Origin: Epiperipatus broadwayi
Lineage: Eukaryota; Onychophora; Udeonychophora; Euonychophora; Peripatidae
Direction: 5' to 3'
Assembly: GCA_028023455.1 (NCBI GenBank)
Contig: JAQFVV010000030.1
Location: 10,008,876 to 10,072,875, forward strand
DNA: 64,000 nt
The notes below the pieces were generated by a model that was given only the letters and a program-made list of their open reading frames with translations, was not told where the DNA came from and did not search any database. The translations under genes were made by a program, and so were the position numbers. This document shows positions 21,791 to 32,939 of the stretch, one piece after another (positions within the stretch are counted from its first letter, which is position 1; every line of letters starts with the position of its first letter).

Positions 21791-23640
21791 AGTTGAATGT
21801 ATTTGGAATATGTAAATAAAATTAAATTTTTCTAAAGACATTCAATACACATATTAGATGATAGAAATAGTCCAAACACCATCATCACAAACCTTCAGGA
21901 AAACACTTATTTGAGTTTATAAACTCAAGTACCATGCGTTTTAATCATTAGTTCAGTAAAGGACATAATTAAATCAATGAAAACATTCATTTGCAACTCA
22001 GTGCCAGATTATATAAGTGTAAATGAAACAAGATAATATCAATGTTCAACACATTTGTTTGTACAACGACACATAATATAAAAGTTCACAATTATGGAGA
22101 TAAAATAAATTTAAGAATTTAAATATAAAGTGAAAATCTTCACAGTGATATTTCTTTGCATGATGATAGTCCTTTATTGTTCCTGTGTTGATTGTTAGAA
22201 CTCATAATATAATCAAATAAATTATGAATAACATTAGTCATACAATTTCCTAATATTAAATTCATTTATAATGTTTTTATCAGTAATTGAAGTAATTAGT
22301 GAAAGCAATTTATAATATTCTAATTATAGTGTGTGTTTAATTATTAATAAAAGTATTTTTATATTGTTATTAAATCAATTCTTAGTATCATTCTTTTTAT
22401 TAGAATAAGTGTCATGATTGTTTGGGTTCTACAGTATCTCTCACCAAAGATCTGGCTGATAATAATAAAATATTTTAGTGAGAATTAATTTAGTCATATA
22501 GTATAAAGAATAACAAAGAGGGTAATGAGAAGAAATGATAAGAGAAAGTTCAAAGTAAAATATATTTATCAATTATTATTATTATTTTCATAAGTATTGT
22601 ATTATTTTAATGAATATTTGTATATTTTAATCTGCATCCATGTAAATAAAATTCTTAGTATATTTAGCTTTCAACTTAAATTGAAATACAAGAATGACTT
22701 GATAGTATCTAATGTAAGCATGTTTATATGTATAATGTCCAAGAAAGGACTAGGTTTGATTCCAAAACTAACAAATAATATTCATTGATAATTATGTTAA
22801 ATTCTGAAAAGATATTTACTATCACAAAGCAAATCAGTACCCAAGGCATTATAATTACCCTATCATATACTTCTTATATATCCTTAGACTTGCTGTCTGT
22901 TACTTTTAATTCTGTTTGTAATATTAAGCTGAGAACAAATGTTTGGTGCTATACTATGATATAATTTTTGTCAATAATCATCTAATTTAATAAAAGTTTT
23001 CATCACAGGTTTATTTCTTTCTCCTAGTATGTTATCTTTTAGTTTTTAAAAAATTGTTAGACCTATTTTATGATTTTCCCTTTTTTATCTTCCTGTGTAT
23101 TATTAGTTTTAGCTTGTTTTTGTTTAGACCTATTGGGATTAACTGATTTACTTTTTTTAAAATTTTTTCATTTTTGACATATTTTATTTTTAATTTGCCT
23201 ATGTAAGAATGAGGTTTTTATATGGGTAATGTAATTTCTTCTTAGTGTTCTTTGTATTTTTGTTAAGTTTTATAACAGTCTTTGTTGAATTTTTTAGTAA
23301 TAAATTTGAGTTTTATTTTCTGAATGTATGAATATTTTCATTATCTTTATCCTTTAATTATTAAGCGATTTTTGTAAGGTGAAATCTAACATATGCTTTA
23401 GTTTCTTTATTGGGCATTTATGTTCCCTTTTAGTCATTATAAGACTTTCATTTAATGTCAAGTTTGATTTTTGCTTAAATTTAATAATTTTGTTTCTACT
23501 AATTTTACTTATCTTTATGACATTTTAATTTTTGGTTTTTGTTTTAATATTTCCACACAGCAGTTTTAATCTCAGGTAGATAGAAAATATATCTACTTAT
23601 ATAAACACTCATAAACAATAAAAGTATATATAGACAGAAA
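21791..23640. other. Unassigned AT-rich intronic sequence
   Basis: No gene or recognised repeat. The stretch 22980-23560 is conspicuously T-rich on the plus strand, which may mark an ancient element but shows no protein signature. Confidence 0.35.
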
Positions 23641-23692
23641 TACATTCATAGTATAATTACCTTAATGTAATTTTAACAATAATTTGATTTAC

Positions 23693-24007
23693 CTGTTGAT
23701 CAAATACTGGAAATGGCAAAATTATATGTAAAATGCCAATTAAGCACAAAGTTGGGTATTCAATATGAATTAAATGTTGGTAGAGAGGAGTTATTCTTCT
23801 ATTGTTGATATTTAAATGACAGTCTGAACTTAAAAAAGAAAAATTATATTTATAACCAATGCAAAACATAATTGCATCAGCTTCACAAAAAGTGCCATCT
23901 TCAAAATAAAATCCAGTCTCGGTGGCTTCTTTTATTACTGTTTTCTCCTGCATGTTATTAGGCAATTCAGATATAATAGGTCGTGTGCCATTGTGACTAA
24001 TATATAC
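23693..24007 (-). CDS. Flavin-containing monooxygenase, penultimate exon
   Basis: Acceptor TTTTTTCTTTTAG, 105 codons in phase 0, donor CAACAG/GTAAAT. The reading starts VYISHNGTRPIISELPNN and includes GTFCEADAIMFCIGYKYNF, the FMO ATG-containing-equivalent strand (D.I.FCTGY in the family) that links the FAD and NADP domains. It continues with PLYQHLI and EYPTLCLIGI, and ends ILPFPVFDQQ, matching the conserved LPFPxFDxQ near the active site. It joins upstream to EVASK and downstream to CRFF in frame. The start of the exon is fixed by the splice acceptor; a start at an internal methionine would cut the conserved VYISHNG. Confidence 0.93.
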
Positions 24008-24009
24008 CT

Positions 24010-24655
24010 AAAAGAAAAAAAAAATCAGATATTCAATTTTTTATTTTTCTTTATCTTATCACACTGTGTAAAATGGTTGCTAACTTAAGATAAATATGTA
24101 CTGTAGCTAATTTACCTATCTATGTATCTCTTCATACCTACCTACCTATTTATTTCTAAATTGTGATAATCCATCATGTGTGTTGATATAGTTTAAAAAA
24201 GTCTTTAACAATAATTATTTTAAAGACAAGATTCAAAAATATTATGAAATTATGTTTACTTAGAAATAAGACTATAGATTTAATATTTCTTAAATTATTT
24301 TTACTTGAGAGAAAAGAAAAATATTGCTTTTGTCTACATATTTTTGAAGTGTTTTTTTTTTTTTTTTGTGGTAAACTCTTAGATTAATTAATTTTGAAAA
24401 CTAAGAAGATATCAACATATTTGCATAAGAATTAAGATAATATTATGGCAGACAACCAACTATAAAAGAAAATATTTATAGAAAAACAAATATATTTTCA
24501 AAAACAAGAATTAAATAATGACAGAAAAAAAAAAATTAGCAATTTTTTTGAGTTTCAGTTCAATTGCTGAGTTTAGAATTGCAATTAAATTTACAAATAT
24601 AAAGTTGCAGAATTAAGAGAATGCTCTCACATTGCTATTAGAGAAAGATAAGTTA
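24010..24655. other. FMO intron sequence, nothing recognised
   Basis: Part of the 13.8-kb intron between donor 37800 and acceptor 24008. Pyrimidine-rich on the minus strand next to the acceptor; otherwise simple AT-rich DNA. Confidence 0.4.
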
Positions 24656-24657
24656 AA

Positions 24658-24930
24658 AAACAGGCAAAAGTCTCCATACAGTATTGCCACTCAGTACAAA
24701 GCCAGAGTATGCCAGAAGGCTTGTGCATAAAATCCCCATCTAGTGCCTACTCATCCAATATTCCCAGACTAGTTTCTGGCTTGTGAACTTCATCAGTGAG
24801 GAGCCTTGGATGGCATCCATTGATGACTCTGGCTTGCACTGAGTGGCACTATTGTATGAATAGTTTTGCCTGTTTTAATAACAGTTACAAGCAAGCATAA
24901 TAAATGGTGATCATGTGATGTTTATTGGCT
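24658..24930 (-). repeat. Hammerhead-repeat family A, copy A5 (inner part deleted)
   Basis: The left arm (AAACAGGCAAAAGTCTCC... CATCCAATATTCCC) carries the ribozyme on the minus strand. The right arm (GCATCCATTGATGACTCTGG... TTTTGCCTGTTTTAATAACAG) and GGTGATCATGTGATGTTTAT follow at once. The family body and right-arm ribozyme are missing. Confidence 0.8.
24755..24809 (-). ncRNA. Type I hammerhead ribozyme, family A (copy A5), sense to FMO
   Basis: Minus strand: CCAA-GGC-TCCTCA, CTGATGA (24796-24790), a weakened helix II (GTT-CACAA-GCC), GAAA (24776-24773), C-TA-G, GTC (24769-24767), then TGGGAATATTGG. Core and cleavage triplet are intact, and helix I has a single mismatch. Helix II is the weak point. 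It would lie in the FMO primary transcript, in the 13.8-kb intron. Confidence 0.7.
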
Positions 24931-24934
24931 TAAG

Positions 24935-25860
24935 ACAAATAAGTTATGCTACACCTTGACAGAACCACTATATTATAGTCATAATCAGTTAAAAATCCAG
25001 ATAATCATTATATTGATTACTCATGGGTTTCTGAAAAAACAAGCTATTCCCATCATTACGTTTCTATCAAGAATGAACTGGCCTATATTAGAAATGATAC
25101 CTTGAAGCTTCACTGAATCTTTATTTATCAGGAATATTATCTAAATCATACTGACATATATTTGGAAGAGATTGTTGTTATTTAAAAACAAAATCTACAA
25201 TATTGGATTAATTAATAGAATAGCTGAATTTAAAGAAATAAATTTATCTTAATTATAGTTATAACTTACAGTTCATTTATGTTTGTGAATACAGTTCAAT
25301 TATTTAAAAATGAATAGTTTAATAATCTTTAATTATATAATTATAATGTTTTTCTTTTTGCAAATGTGTATATGTCAAGTATATTCATGAAATTAACATA
25401 TATGTACATATAGGCTAACTTAATAATTGATTTTAAAATAAAATATTTTAAAAAAACTTTATGATTAATTGATTTAAATTGTCAGAAATATTTATTTAAT
25501 ATAATAATTAGTATATTTATATAAATGCAATAGTTATATTTTGAGAATGACTTTAATTATATTGCTAATAATTGTGTATGTTGTTAAATAATTTTATCTT
25601 AATGAATTTTCTGTTTTTGTTAATTTATTAAACTGTAAAATCTATCTTTATATTTAATCTCTATAGTGTGCCTTGTTTAGATCCTATTGGAAATGGAAGA
25701 AAAAAAGGTCTAGTAAATTGATATATTTCTAAGATTAAGAAAGGAAGGATGGATATTATTTATACTTCTGATTAATGACATATAGTCTTACAATATGACT
25801 AAAAATGTCATAGATATATAATACTTAGCAAGTTCATATTATGGAAAAATAAATATTTAC
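24935..25860. other. Unassigned AT-rich intronic sequence
   Basis: No coding or repeat signature recognised. Confidence 0.35.
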
Positions 25861-25867
25861 CATTTGA

Positions 25868-26410
25868 TCATGTAATAACTGAAACGCAGGCTTATTATAT
25901 ACCTGTGTGTATATATGTAATATAGGGTATATGAGCACAGACTTTCAGATGACCCATCACACTCCACTCTATCTAATAACACTGATACACTCAAGCACAT
26001 ATATGTTGAAAAGATAAATAATCACCAATATACGTATTTCATGCTAAACCAGCAATCATCAGTTGGTCCAGATTATCATCTCCCACACATATATACTATA
26101 AGTGCTCAGATATATATTAAGATAGACAATCTTCATACTTTAATGGACAGGCTCCAATCTACTACACCCTCCAACTCTTCAACCATCCATCCAATTGAAA
26201 ATCTGATGATGGAATGCTCAAAGGCCACCCTGAGGCTGAGATTCTTGTCACACCCATGTTGACCTAAGGTCAATCTGAATCCCACATGTACAAGACATAA
26301 TCCATTAAATACATATGCAAGGATGGGCAGACATCTCTACAATGTAATAACTGAAATGCAGGCTTATTATATACCTGTGTGTATATATGTAATATAGGGT
26401 TTATGTGCTC
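25868..26410 (-). repeat. Hammerhead-repeat family D, copy D4, with direct terminal repeats
   Basis: The stretch from AATAACTGAAACGCAGGC to GTAATATAGGGT at about 25875-25930 is repeated almost exactly at about 26347-26401, a period near 473 bp. Between them lies the family D body in minus orientation, with the ribozyme at 26013-26080, GGCTCCAATCTACTACACC and CAGATTGACCTTAGG. An inverted copy of TGTAATATAGGGTATATGAGCAC follows at 26415-26440. Direct flanking repeats are what a partial tandem insertion or a short LTR-like repeat would leave. Confidence 0.75.
26013..26080 (-). ncRNA. Type I hammerhead ribozyme, family D (copy D4), most complete
   Basis: Minus strand 5' to 3': GATAATC (26077-26071), three-base bulge TGG, ACCAA (26067-26063), CTGATGA (26062-26056), helix II TTGCT-GGTTT-AGCAT (26055-26041; four pairs, closing T-T mismatch), GAAA (26040-26037), palindrome TACGTA (26036-26031), TA (26030-26029) making triplet ATA, then TTGGT (26028-26024) pairing with ACCAA and GATTATT pairing with GATAATC. 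All core bases are present, and the helix I bulge plus helix II loop are of the kind used for loop-loop contacts in natural hammerheads. Predicted cut between 26029 and 26028. Sense to FMO. Confidence 0.85.
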
Positions 26411-26439
26411 ATATACCCTATATTACATTTGATCATGAT

Positions 26440-26930
26440 AATCTTGCTAGATTGCTAGTATATTCTATTTTATTTTATGTAGCATTTTGAAATCAATATT
26501 TTTGTGATACTTTGAATGATCACCCATCATCAGACAAATTATACCACATATCTTTTTATCAACAAATACATTCAGATATATATAATTTTATCAAGCTGTG
26601 ACTATAGTTTCATTCTTTAATCATTATCATCTGACTTATATTACTTGACAAACACTATCAGTGTAATATTTACATAACTTTATTCAATTATATTTGGCAC
26701 ATCAATGTGTGGTCAGGTTACAGATCATTTTGCTATTAATAAAAAATTATAAGATAGATAATATTTTCTTATTAAAAAAATAAATTTTAGGTTCCAATAC
26801 TTTAGATTTTGTTATCACATACTATCACAGTAAACCTTATCATGGCTAAAGTGATGATAGCTTGCTTCACTATCTCATATTTATGCATAGTTAATTTATG
26901 ATAATAGCAAGGAAAGTAGTTTACTGTTTA
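26440..26930. other. Unassigned intronic sequence
   Basis: Nothing recognised. Confidence 0.3.
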
Positions 26931-27420
26931 AGGCTCAAACAGGATCTTTAGCAACAGGGGATTTTACACATAAATGGAAAAACGTGGATGATTTAGTTTG
27001 CAAGTTGTTTAAGGAAGGCATAGACAATATTAGGCATCTGTTAATTGAATGTAAATGCCTGAAAGTAGAAAGGATACAAATAATAAAGTTGTGGAAGAAT
27101 AAATATAAGGAAAATCCATTCCTACAATACTTCAAAGAATAAATATAAGGAAAGTGATTATACAGAAAGTGGGTTATTGATTTTTATGCTGGGTTTGGGA
27201 AAAGATAAGGGGGATTTATATATAAAATCCATGAAATTTACAAAGATTATATTATGGAAATGGGATGGTGCAGGATATGGAAAAACTTAGGGTGGAGAAT
27301 AGCAAGGGAAAATAAAATGGCTAATAGGTTGCTCTGGGCATAGTTGCTGAGAGATTCCTGACTCCGTATAAGGAGAAGTCACAGTGCATCACATCGCATC
27401 ATCACATCAATATACACACC
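26930..27420 (+). mobile_element. LINE 3' tail (C-terminal zinc-finger region and 3' UTR)
   Basis: The plus strand reads KAQTGSLATGDFTHKWKNVDD followed by VCKLFKEGIDNIRHLLIECK, resembling the C-x(2-3)-C...H-x(3-4)-C finger and preceding R.RTG.L block at the end of many LINE ORF2 proteins. It then reads LGLGKDKGDLYIKSMKFTKI and ends in stops and a CATCACAT-rich 3' end near 27390. Strongly 5'-truncated. The clade is not certain (Jockey/CR1/L1-like all share this arrangement). Confidence 0.6.
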
Positions 27421-27429
27421 ATAATATCT

Positions 27430-28235
27430 AAAATTATAAAACTACTATTACAAAATCATGCATGAAATAAATAAATGAAGTAAGAGATTTTCTTCTTCTC
27501 TAACAAAGAATAGAAAGCGGATAATTTGAAGCTGTTTTTCTGTAAACAAAAATTTAATTGACCAAACAAATCGTGGCTTGTTTCTGAAACAAATCATTTA
27601 TAAACTAAAAGTTAATAAAGCAAATTTATGTTTTTTCTCCAATTATTTTTAATATATTAACGCTAGACAGTCCCCCTCCCCGTAATATAGTATTTATAAA
27701 TTGAGTGAAAATAAAACATTCACTTTAACAATGTTTGTTGCTTAGAATAGACTGACTTAAATAATTATAACTTAAAAGAATGAGAAGGTGAAAAAAACCG
27801 ATTTGTTTCTTGCCGATTGCTTACATCAATTCCAATCAGAATATAGAAAAGTGAGGTGGGGGGATAATATCTATCGTTAATGGCATTTTTATTACAGAAT
27901 TTTGTTGTTGAAAAAAAAAAAGTTATTTTCCTAATGAGATTCTAAACATCGAATTTCATTTTTCATAAACAGCAAATAAAAAAAAAAAAAGGTTTACATA
28001 AGCGAGTAATAGTTTAGCATTTTCGTCATACTGTGAGATAATTTGTTTTTATCTAAAATATTACTTAAAAAGCTAACTTTATTATAAAAGTAGTAATTAC
28101 TTAACGATTTGACAATATTTAATCAAAGTAAATTTTATCTATATAAATATACAGATGTTTTCAATGTTCAAAAAATAATTTGAAACAAATAGTAATCTAT
28201 CCAAACAGAATTTCCATAGAAAGCATGACGAATAT
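27430..28235. other. Unassigned sequence with more CG dinucleotides than its surroundings
   Basis: Contains AACGCTAGACAGTCC, CCGATTTGTTTC and similar CG-containing stretches, unlike neighbouring DNA. It may be a younger insertion, but I see no ends or coding signal. Confidence 0.3.
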
Positions 28236-28457
28236 CTAACAAAACAGGTCAAATCTCCAACATGGATGTGATGAGTATCCGATTTCAATAGGATTAATGG
28301 AAGTCTTTAAAAAACGGTAAATGGTTGACAATAAAAGTTCTTCATAAAGATGGTTGGCTGAAGTTTCAATATTATTGCACTTATCTTTTTCAGTATCAAT
28401 GTGCACAGGAACGATGTTGCAACTATTTCTAAAAACAGTAACATGAGTGTATGCCAT
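28236..28457 (-). CDS. Unrecognised 73-codon open frame in an FMO intron
   Basis: The frame begins MAYTHVTVFRNSCNIVPVHI and ends SHPCWRFDLFC. Its composition is less AT-driven than most open frames here, with four cysteines and three histidines but no known motif spacing. No splice sites tie it to FMO, and FMO needs no exon here. It could be a fragment of a repeat protein or chance. I do not assign a function. Confidence 0.15.
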   Translation of the reverse strand: MAYTHVTVFRNSCNIVPVHIDTEKDKCNNIETSANHLYEELLLSTIYRFLKTSINPIEIGYSSHPCWRFDLFC

Positions 28458-28879
28458 ATACTTATTTCATTAATTATATCACATGATCATTTCATGATTA
28501 CTTCATTAATTATAGTTAATATTTTATTTCCAGATTTGAAAAAAAAACTGACCACAAATTTGTAAATATTAGTAATTATTTCTTGGTCACTCCGATTTAT
28601 AAAATTATTATTTATTAGTAGTCACTATTAAAGACAGAATGAAGAAAACATAATAATAATAATAATAATAATAAAAATGTGTTGAGTTTCTTCATTTTTA
28701 TTTAAGCTATTAATCTTTTAAAACTTTTTACAGCTTCTCTCAACTAAAAATCATATTTTTCTTTAAAAACAACAACAATACAATCATATAGCCACCTTCA
28801 AGGTTCCTAGGATTCTGGACTTAAAGTTTTTGAAAAAATCTTATTTTGATAAAAAATTTGTACTTTTTCTAAAAACTCA

Positions 28880-29290
28880 AAAACTAAAAATATCATCACA
28901 TGATCACCATCTCTTATACTAGCACATAATTGTTTATAAACAAGACAAAACTCTCCATACAGTAGTACTACCCTGTGTCAACCAGAGTAATCAATGGATG
29001 CCAGAAGGCTGTACATAAAATCCCTAGCTAATGCTTACTCATCCAATATCCCCAGACTAGTTCTGAAAGCACTGCACCTAGATCTTAAGATCCTAAGATC
29101 TAGGTGCAGTGCTCTCAGATCCAAAGCTCCTCACTGATGAAGGCCACAAGCCAGAAACCAAGTCTCGGGATATTGGATGAGTAGGCATTAGATAGGGATT
29201 TTATGCACAAGCCTTCTGGCATCCATTGATTACTTTGGCTGGCACAGGGTGGCACTACTGTATGGAGAGTTTTGCCTTGTTTATAAACTA
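28880..29290 (+). repeat. Hammerhead-repeat family A, copy A6
   Basis: Starts ATCACATGATCACC, then the left arm (ACAAAACTCTCCATACAGT, CAATGGATGCCAGAAGGC). A short centre is made of two inverted copies of CACCTAGATCTTA. The ribozyme and the right arm to TGGAGAGTTTTGCC follow. The family body is deleted, leaving an almost symmetrical fold-back. Confidence 0.85.
29113..29184 (+). ncRNA. Type I hammerhead ribozyme, family A (copy A6)
   Basis: CTC-AG-ATCCAA-AGC-TCCTCA, CTGATGA (29134-29140), GGC-CACAA-GCC, GAAA (29154-29157), CCAAG in place of CTAG (the palindrome is lost), GTC (29162-29164), TCGGGA, TA, TTGGATGAG. Helix I has one C-C mismatch; the outer pairs ATCCAA/TTGGAT and CTC/GAG are complete. 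Core and triplet are intact. It is antisense to FMO. Confidence 0.7.
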
Positions 29291-29294
29291 GAAA

Positions 29295-30240
29295 TATCTG
29301 AAGCCATGAAGTATCCAGATTTCTCATTTTATTTAGAAGTTATGATGGACAAATCAATAAAAGAATGTAAGAATGCTTTCAGTCAAAGTCACATTTTCTA
29401 AATATAGTCCACATTCTTAATTTCATCAATCCTTCAAATTTATTTTTAAAAAAACTCAAATGATTTGCATGCTATAAAAGATAGCTGTGAAAATTTTTAA
29501 ATAATCAGGCAGATTGAAAAAAAGATAAAGAAAGTAAATATATTCATTTATAATGCAGATTAATTGTGCTCATTTGTAAGAATTTACTATTGTTGCTGCC
29601 CAGGTAAAAATTTCCAACATTTTACAAATTCAATGCTATTCATTTAGAATTGATAGTTTTATTATCAGGTGAATCTGAACTCTTATCACAATTTCTTCTA
29701 TCAAGAAGAAGACTGGAAAATTGGATCATCTTTTATTGAACTGTGATTGACATATAAGATAACTAGAATTGTGTTGAGAGAATTGTATTTTACATGGTCT
29801 TTGACTGTAGATTAAAGAGTTTAAACAAATTGATTAGTTGTTTTTCATATCCTTTATATTTTCCTATATATGATTAACTGGATTTTAAAAATTCTTTCGT
29901 TGTATATCAATTAAATAATTTTTTTCTTGTTATTTAAAAAATGAAATAATGTTAGCAATTTGATCATTAACTCAATTATAAAAACTTTATTCTAGAAATG
30001 GCTAATGGGATTTTGGCTGAAATGTTAATCATTATTAGGAATAAAGTTTTCATTCAAAAGAAGAATGGAATTTGGTGATTTGACTGTGAAAATAAGTTTA
30101 TGATTATTTACGTTTCAAAGGAATTTATTGAACAATAATAATTAATTTATATATATATATATATTGAACCACATAATCAATACAAAAATATCTACAATAT
30201 ATCAAAGAAAAAGTATCATATTACAGTCTCAGTCATTGTA
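29295..30240. other. Unassigned AT-rich intronic sequence
   Basis: A TA microsatellite at about 30148-30165; nothing else is recognised. Confidence 0.35.
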
Positions 30241-30256
30241 ATATTAAGAACCAAAT

Positions 30257-30366
30257 GGCGTCAAGCATTGGTGGTCGAGAGGTCAGAACAACTGCCTTAC
30301 AAGCAGTTGACCCGGGTTAGCGGGTTCGCTTCCTGGCTGATGCTATGACACATGAGAAGAAAAAAA
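30257..30366 (+). mobile_element. tRNA-derived SINE, copy S1, with target-site duplication
   Basis: AAGAACCAAAT occurs at 30246-30256 and again at 30367-30377, flanking the insertion. The body has an A-box-like TGGTCGAGAGG, a perfect anticodon-type stem-loop (AACTGC-CTTACAA-GCAGTT) and the B box GGTTCGCTTCC. It ends in an A-rich tail. No functional tRNA is implied. Two more copies lie at 46.8 and 47.2 kb. Confidence 0.88.
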
Positions 30367-30379
30367 AAGAACCAAATAG

Positions 30380-31500
30380 CAATGAAAATATGAGAATTAG
30401 GCTTTTTGTCCCTTTAACAAATTTGTTTTAATATGTAAAGAGTTTGGATGCTTTCTGGGATTATTGTTGTAAAAAAATATACCTGGAGCATCACAGTGAA
30501 TAGAGATGAATACTTATCAAAATATTAGGGTATATACTCATAATAAAAATTTTAAATAAGGCTTATGATTATTTATAAATGGAAAAACAATATAGAGATT
30601 TTATACATGATGGGGATTTTTTGAATTTATATATTTAATCAAAATTTTTTAAAATTTCAGCACAAGTATATTAAGAGACTGATTGTTGAAGGTAAAAATA
30701 CAATAGGATTTTACATGTTTTGTTGAATATCATTAATATTTATATTTTTTAGTTTATTTCATCTTTTTTTAAAGAAATCACGAATACCAAAAGAATATAA
30801 AACTTTTCAGAATAAAGCAAACATTTGTTATAACCAAATGATATGGTGTCCAAATTCATAGGTACCTCTATCATTAGTTCAAGTCATTTAACTTTTACCA
30901 GGCAGACAATATTACTTAAATATTTTTCAAAATCATAAAAATACTAAAATCCATCACAAGCTATAAATATTTATATAGCTGTTATATATATTTTATTATA
31001 ATTATAGATTTGCATTTGAATGGTTTTGTGTTTTAAATATTTTCTGAATTCAAATTTAATTTTAGTTTCAAAAGGCTTTATTAAACTATAAGTTTACAAA
31101 ACAGTATTTAGTATTACATATATAGGATAGAGATAAGAAAAGACTAAGAGATTTTAAGCAAAGGAAGATATGTGGTTTACATTATTCTGTATCCTTAATG
31201 GATGGGAAAAATTACAAATCTAAATATAACAGAAAAAAATAAAATAAAATCTTGAAAGCAGCTTAACATTTTCTGACTGCTGCATAAGATTTATATCTTT
31301 CTATATATCATCATGATTGTATATATTGGAAAAAATATTCTTAAACTTGGAGGTAAAAAGCCAATAAACTCATCACGCTGGTTAATGCATGTTGGTGAGC
31401 AGCCCATCCATGTTCATATACTATATGAATAATCACATAGTAATAACAGCTGCAACAACAAGAACGTATGAAGTGAACATTAGAAATTTACCCTGCTCGG
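30380..31500. other. Unassigned AT-rich intronic sequence
   Basis: No recognised features. Confidence 0.35.
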
Positions 31501-31869
31501 TTCCTTTAAGGTCTCCAAGAGGAATCAAAGGGTCTCCTTTCAGTTAATAGAAAACTCCTTTCTGCAGCCTTTCTATGCATATCATTGCATTAATGTATTT
31601 TTTGCTTTTAATTATCTAATTATCATTTTATAATAGTGAGTCAAGTGTAAATTTGAGCGAAGTCACATCATTGACCATATGTCCGAATAAATGTTAGTTG
31701 GTGAAATTTCTTCATCTCTTATGTGTATAATATCCATTTTGTTCCTAAATGTATTAAAGTGTCTTCTTATGTTTGAACCATGCATATATGTTCATCTGGT
31801 ACACCATAATGAGAATAGTATAAATGTGCTGGCAAATGGGTGCACAAATACCTTTTTTAAATGTATTGT

Positions 31870-32451
31870 TTATTTTTAAATATTTTGAGAATATCCCACA
31901 GGATATTATTAAACATAGGGCACATGAATAAATAATGGGACATGTTTCTGATTCTCTCTGACACAGTTTACATATGTCTTCAATGTTAGTGAATTCCTTT
32001 TACATCTGCAGAAATAAAGAATGGGAAGTGCTTCAAGATTAAATTTTAGGAGAAAATTGTATTTTAGCTCTAATGATCAGTATTTGAATTTTTTAAGTCA
32101 ATTGTTTATTGGTTATGTTTAAAAGGGATTTGTTATCATCATTGGATGGAGAAGCACAGACTGAATATATGTCCCAGTATTTCATTTTATTCTTGGGATG
32201 GCAATATATTAAATTGAGAATACATAATAAAGGAGAAATTATTTTATTCTAGTAATTGTATATGGATGGTAGCCTGTCTGTGGGTGTAATTTTAAAATTA
32301 TTTCTAAATATGGAAATATCCTTGTACATGATATAAGATTAATTATTTTTTGAATTTGGAAAATTTTTATAGAATGTAAACCCAGTCCATTTTGAGATAG
32401 AGGGTGAAAATTCTTACTTAGGGATATTGATGCCACTTTCTTTCCCCACAA
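31870..32451 (-). pseudogene. LINE ORF2 C-terminus
   Basis: The frame at 32451-32239 includes LSQNGLGLHSIKIFQIQ, equivalent to the GGLGLP block behind reverse transcriptase. Further on, one frame reads CKLCQRESETCP (near 31990-31955), and a shifted frame completes it with HYLFMCPMFNNILWDILKIF (about 31950-31880), making the C-x2-C...H-x4-C finger common at the end of LINE ORF2. A frameshift separates the two halves. Confidence 0.7.
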
Positions 32452-32609
32452 TTTCCTACACTGAATAAATTTTAGATGTAAAAGCTTTTGTGTATATTAT
32501 TATAGGTTTATAGTATGTATCTGGGTCATTATTAAGAGATTAAAAAGGGCCACTTTGGCACAGAATGATAAATATGATTTGCAAAAAGAATTAATTATAT
32601 TCTCAACTT

Positions 32610-32760
32610 TTGTTAAAATAGGCAAACTCTCTCCATATAGTAGTGGCACTCAAAGCAAGACAGTGAGTGACACTACTGTATGGAGACAGTTTTTCCTACT
32701 TTAACAACAGTTATGAGCAAGCATGGGAGATAGTGATCATGTGATTCTCAACTTTGTTCA
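32610..32760 (+). repeat. Family A solo termini (copy A9) inserted in the LINE
   Basis: AAATAGGCAAACTCTCTCC... then the inverse CACTACTGTATGGAGA, CTTTAACAACAGTTAT, GTGATCATGTGAT. Only the outermost arms remain, with no ribozyme. It interrupts the LINE between its GLGL segment and reverse transcriptase, so it arrived later, or was copied with it. Confidence 0.75.
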
Positions 32761-32939
32761 TTAGTTTTCCTTGTATCTGTGATCGCATTTCAAAGTTACT
32801 CAAATATAAAGGAAATCCCACATACAATCCAGACTTTCCTTTGAAATCTTGCTCATAATGGCATTCTGAATACATAGACCATGCACTCGATTTTTCTAAA
32901 TTGAACTCTATATTTGTCTGAGTAATTATTTAGAATTTT

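Noticed and set aside
30257-30366. Possible true tRNA gene (good anticodon stem-loop and B box).
   Set aside because: Acceptor stem does not pair, an A-rich tail follows, and target duplications flank it; it is a SINE.
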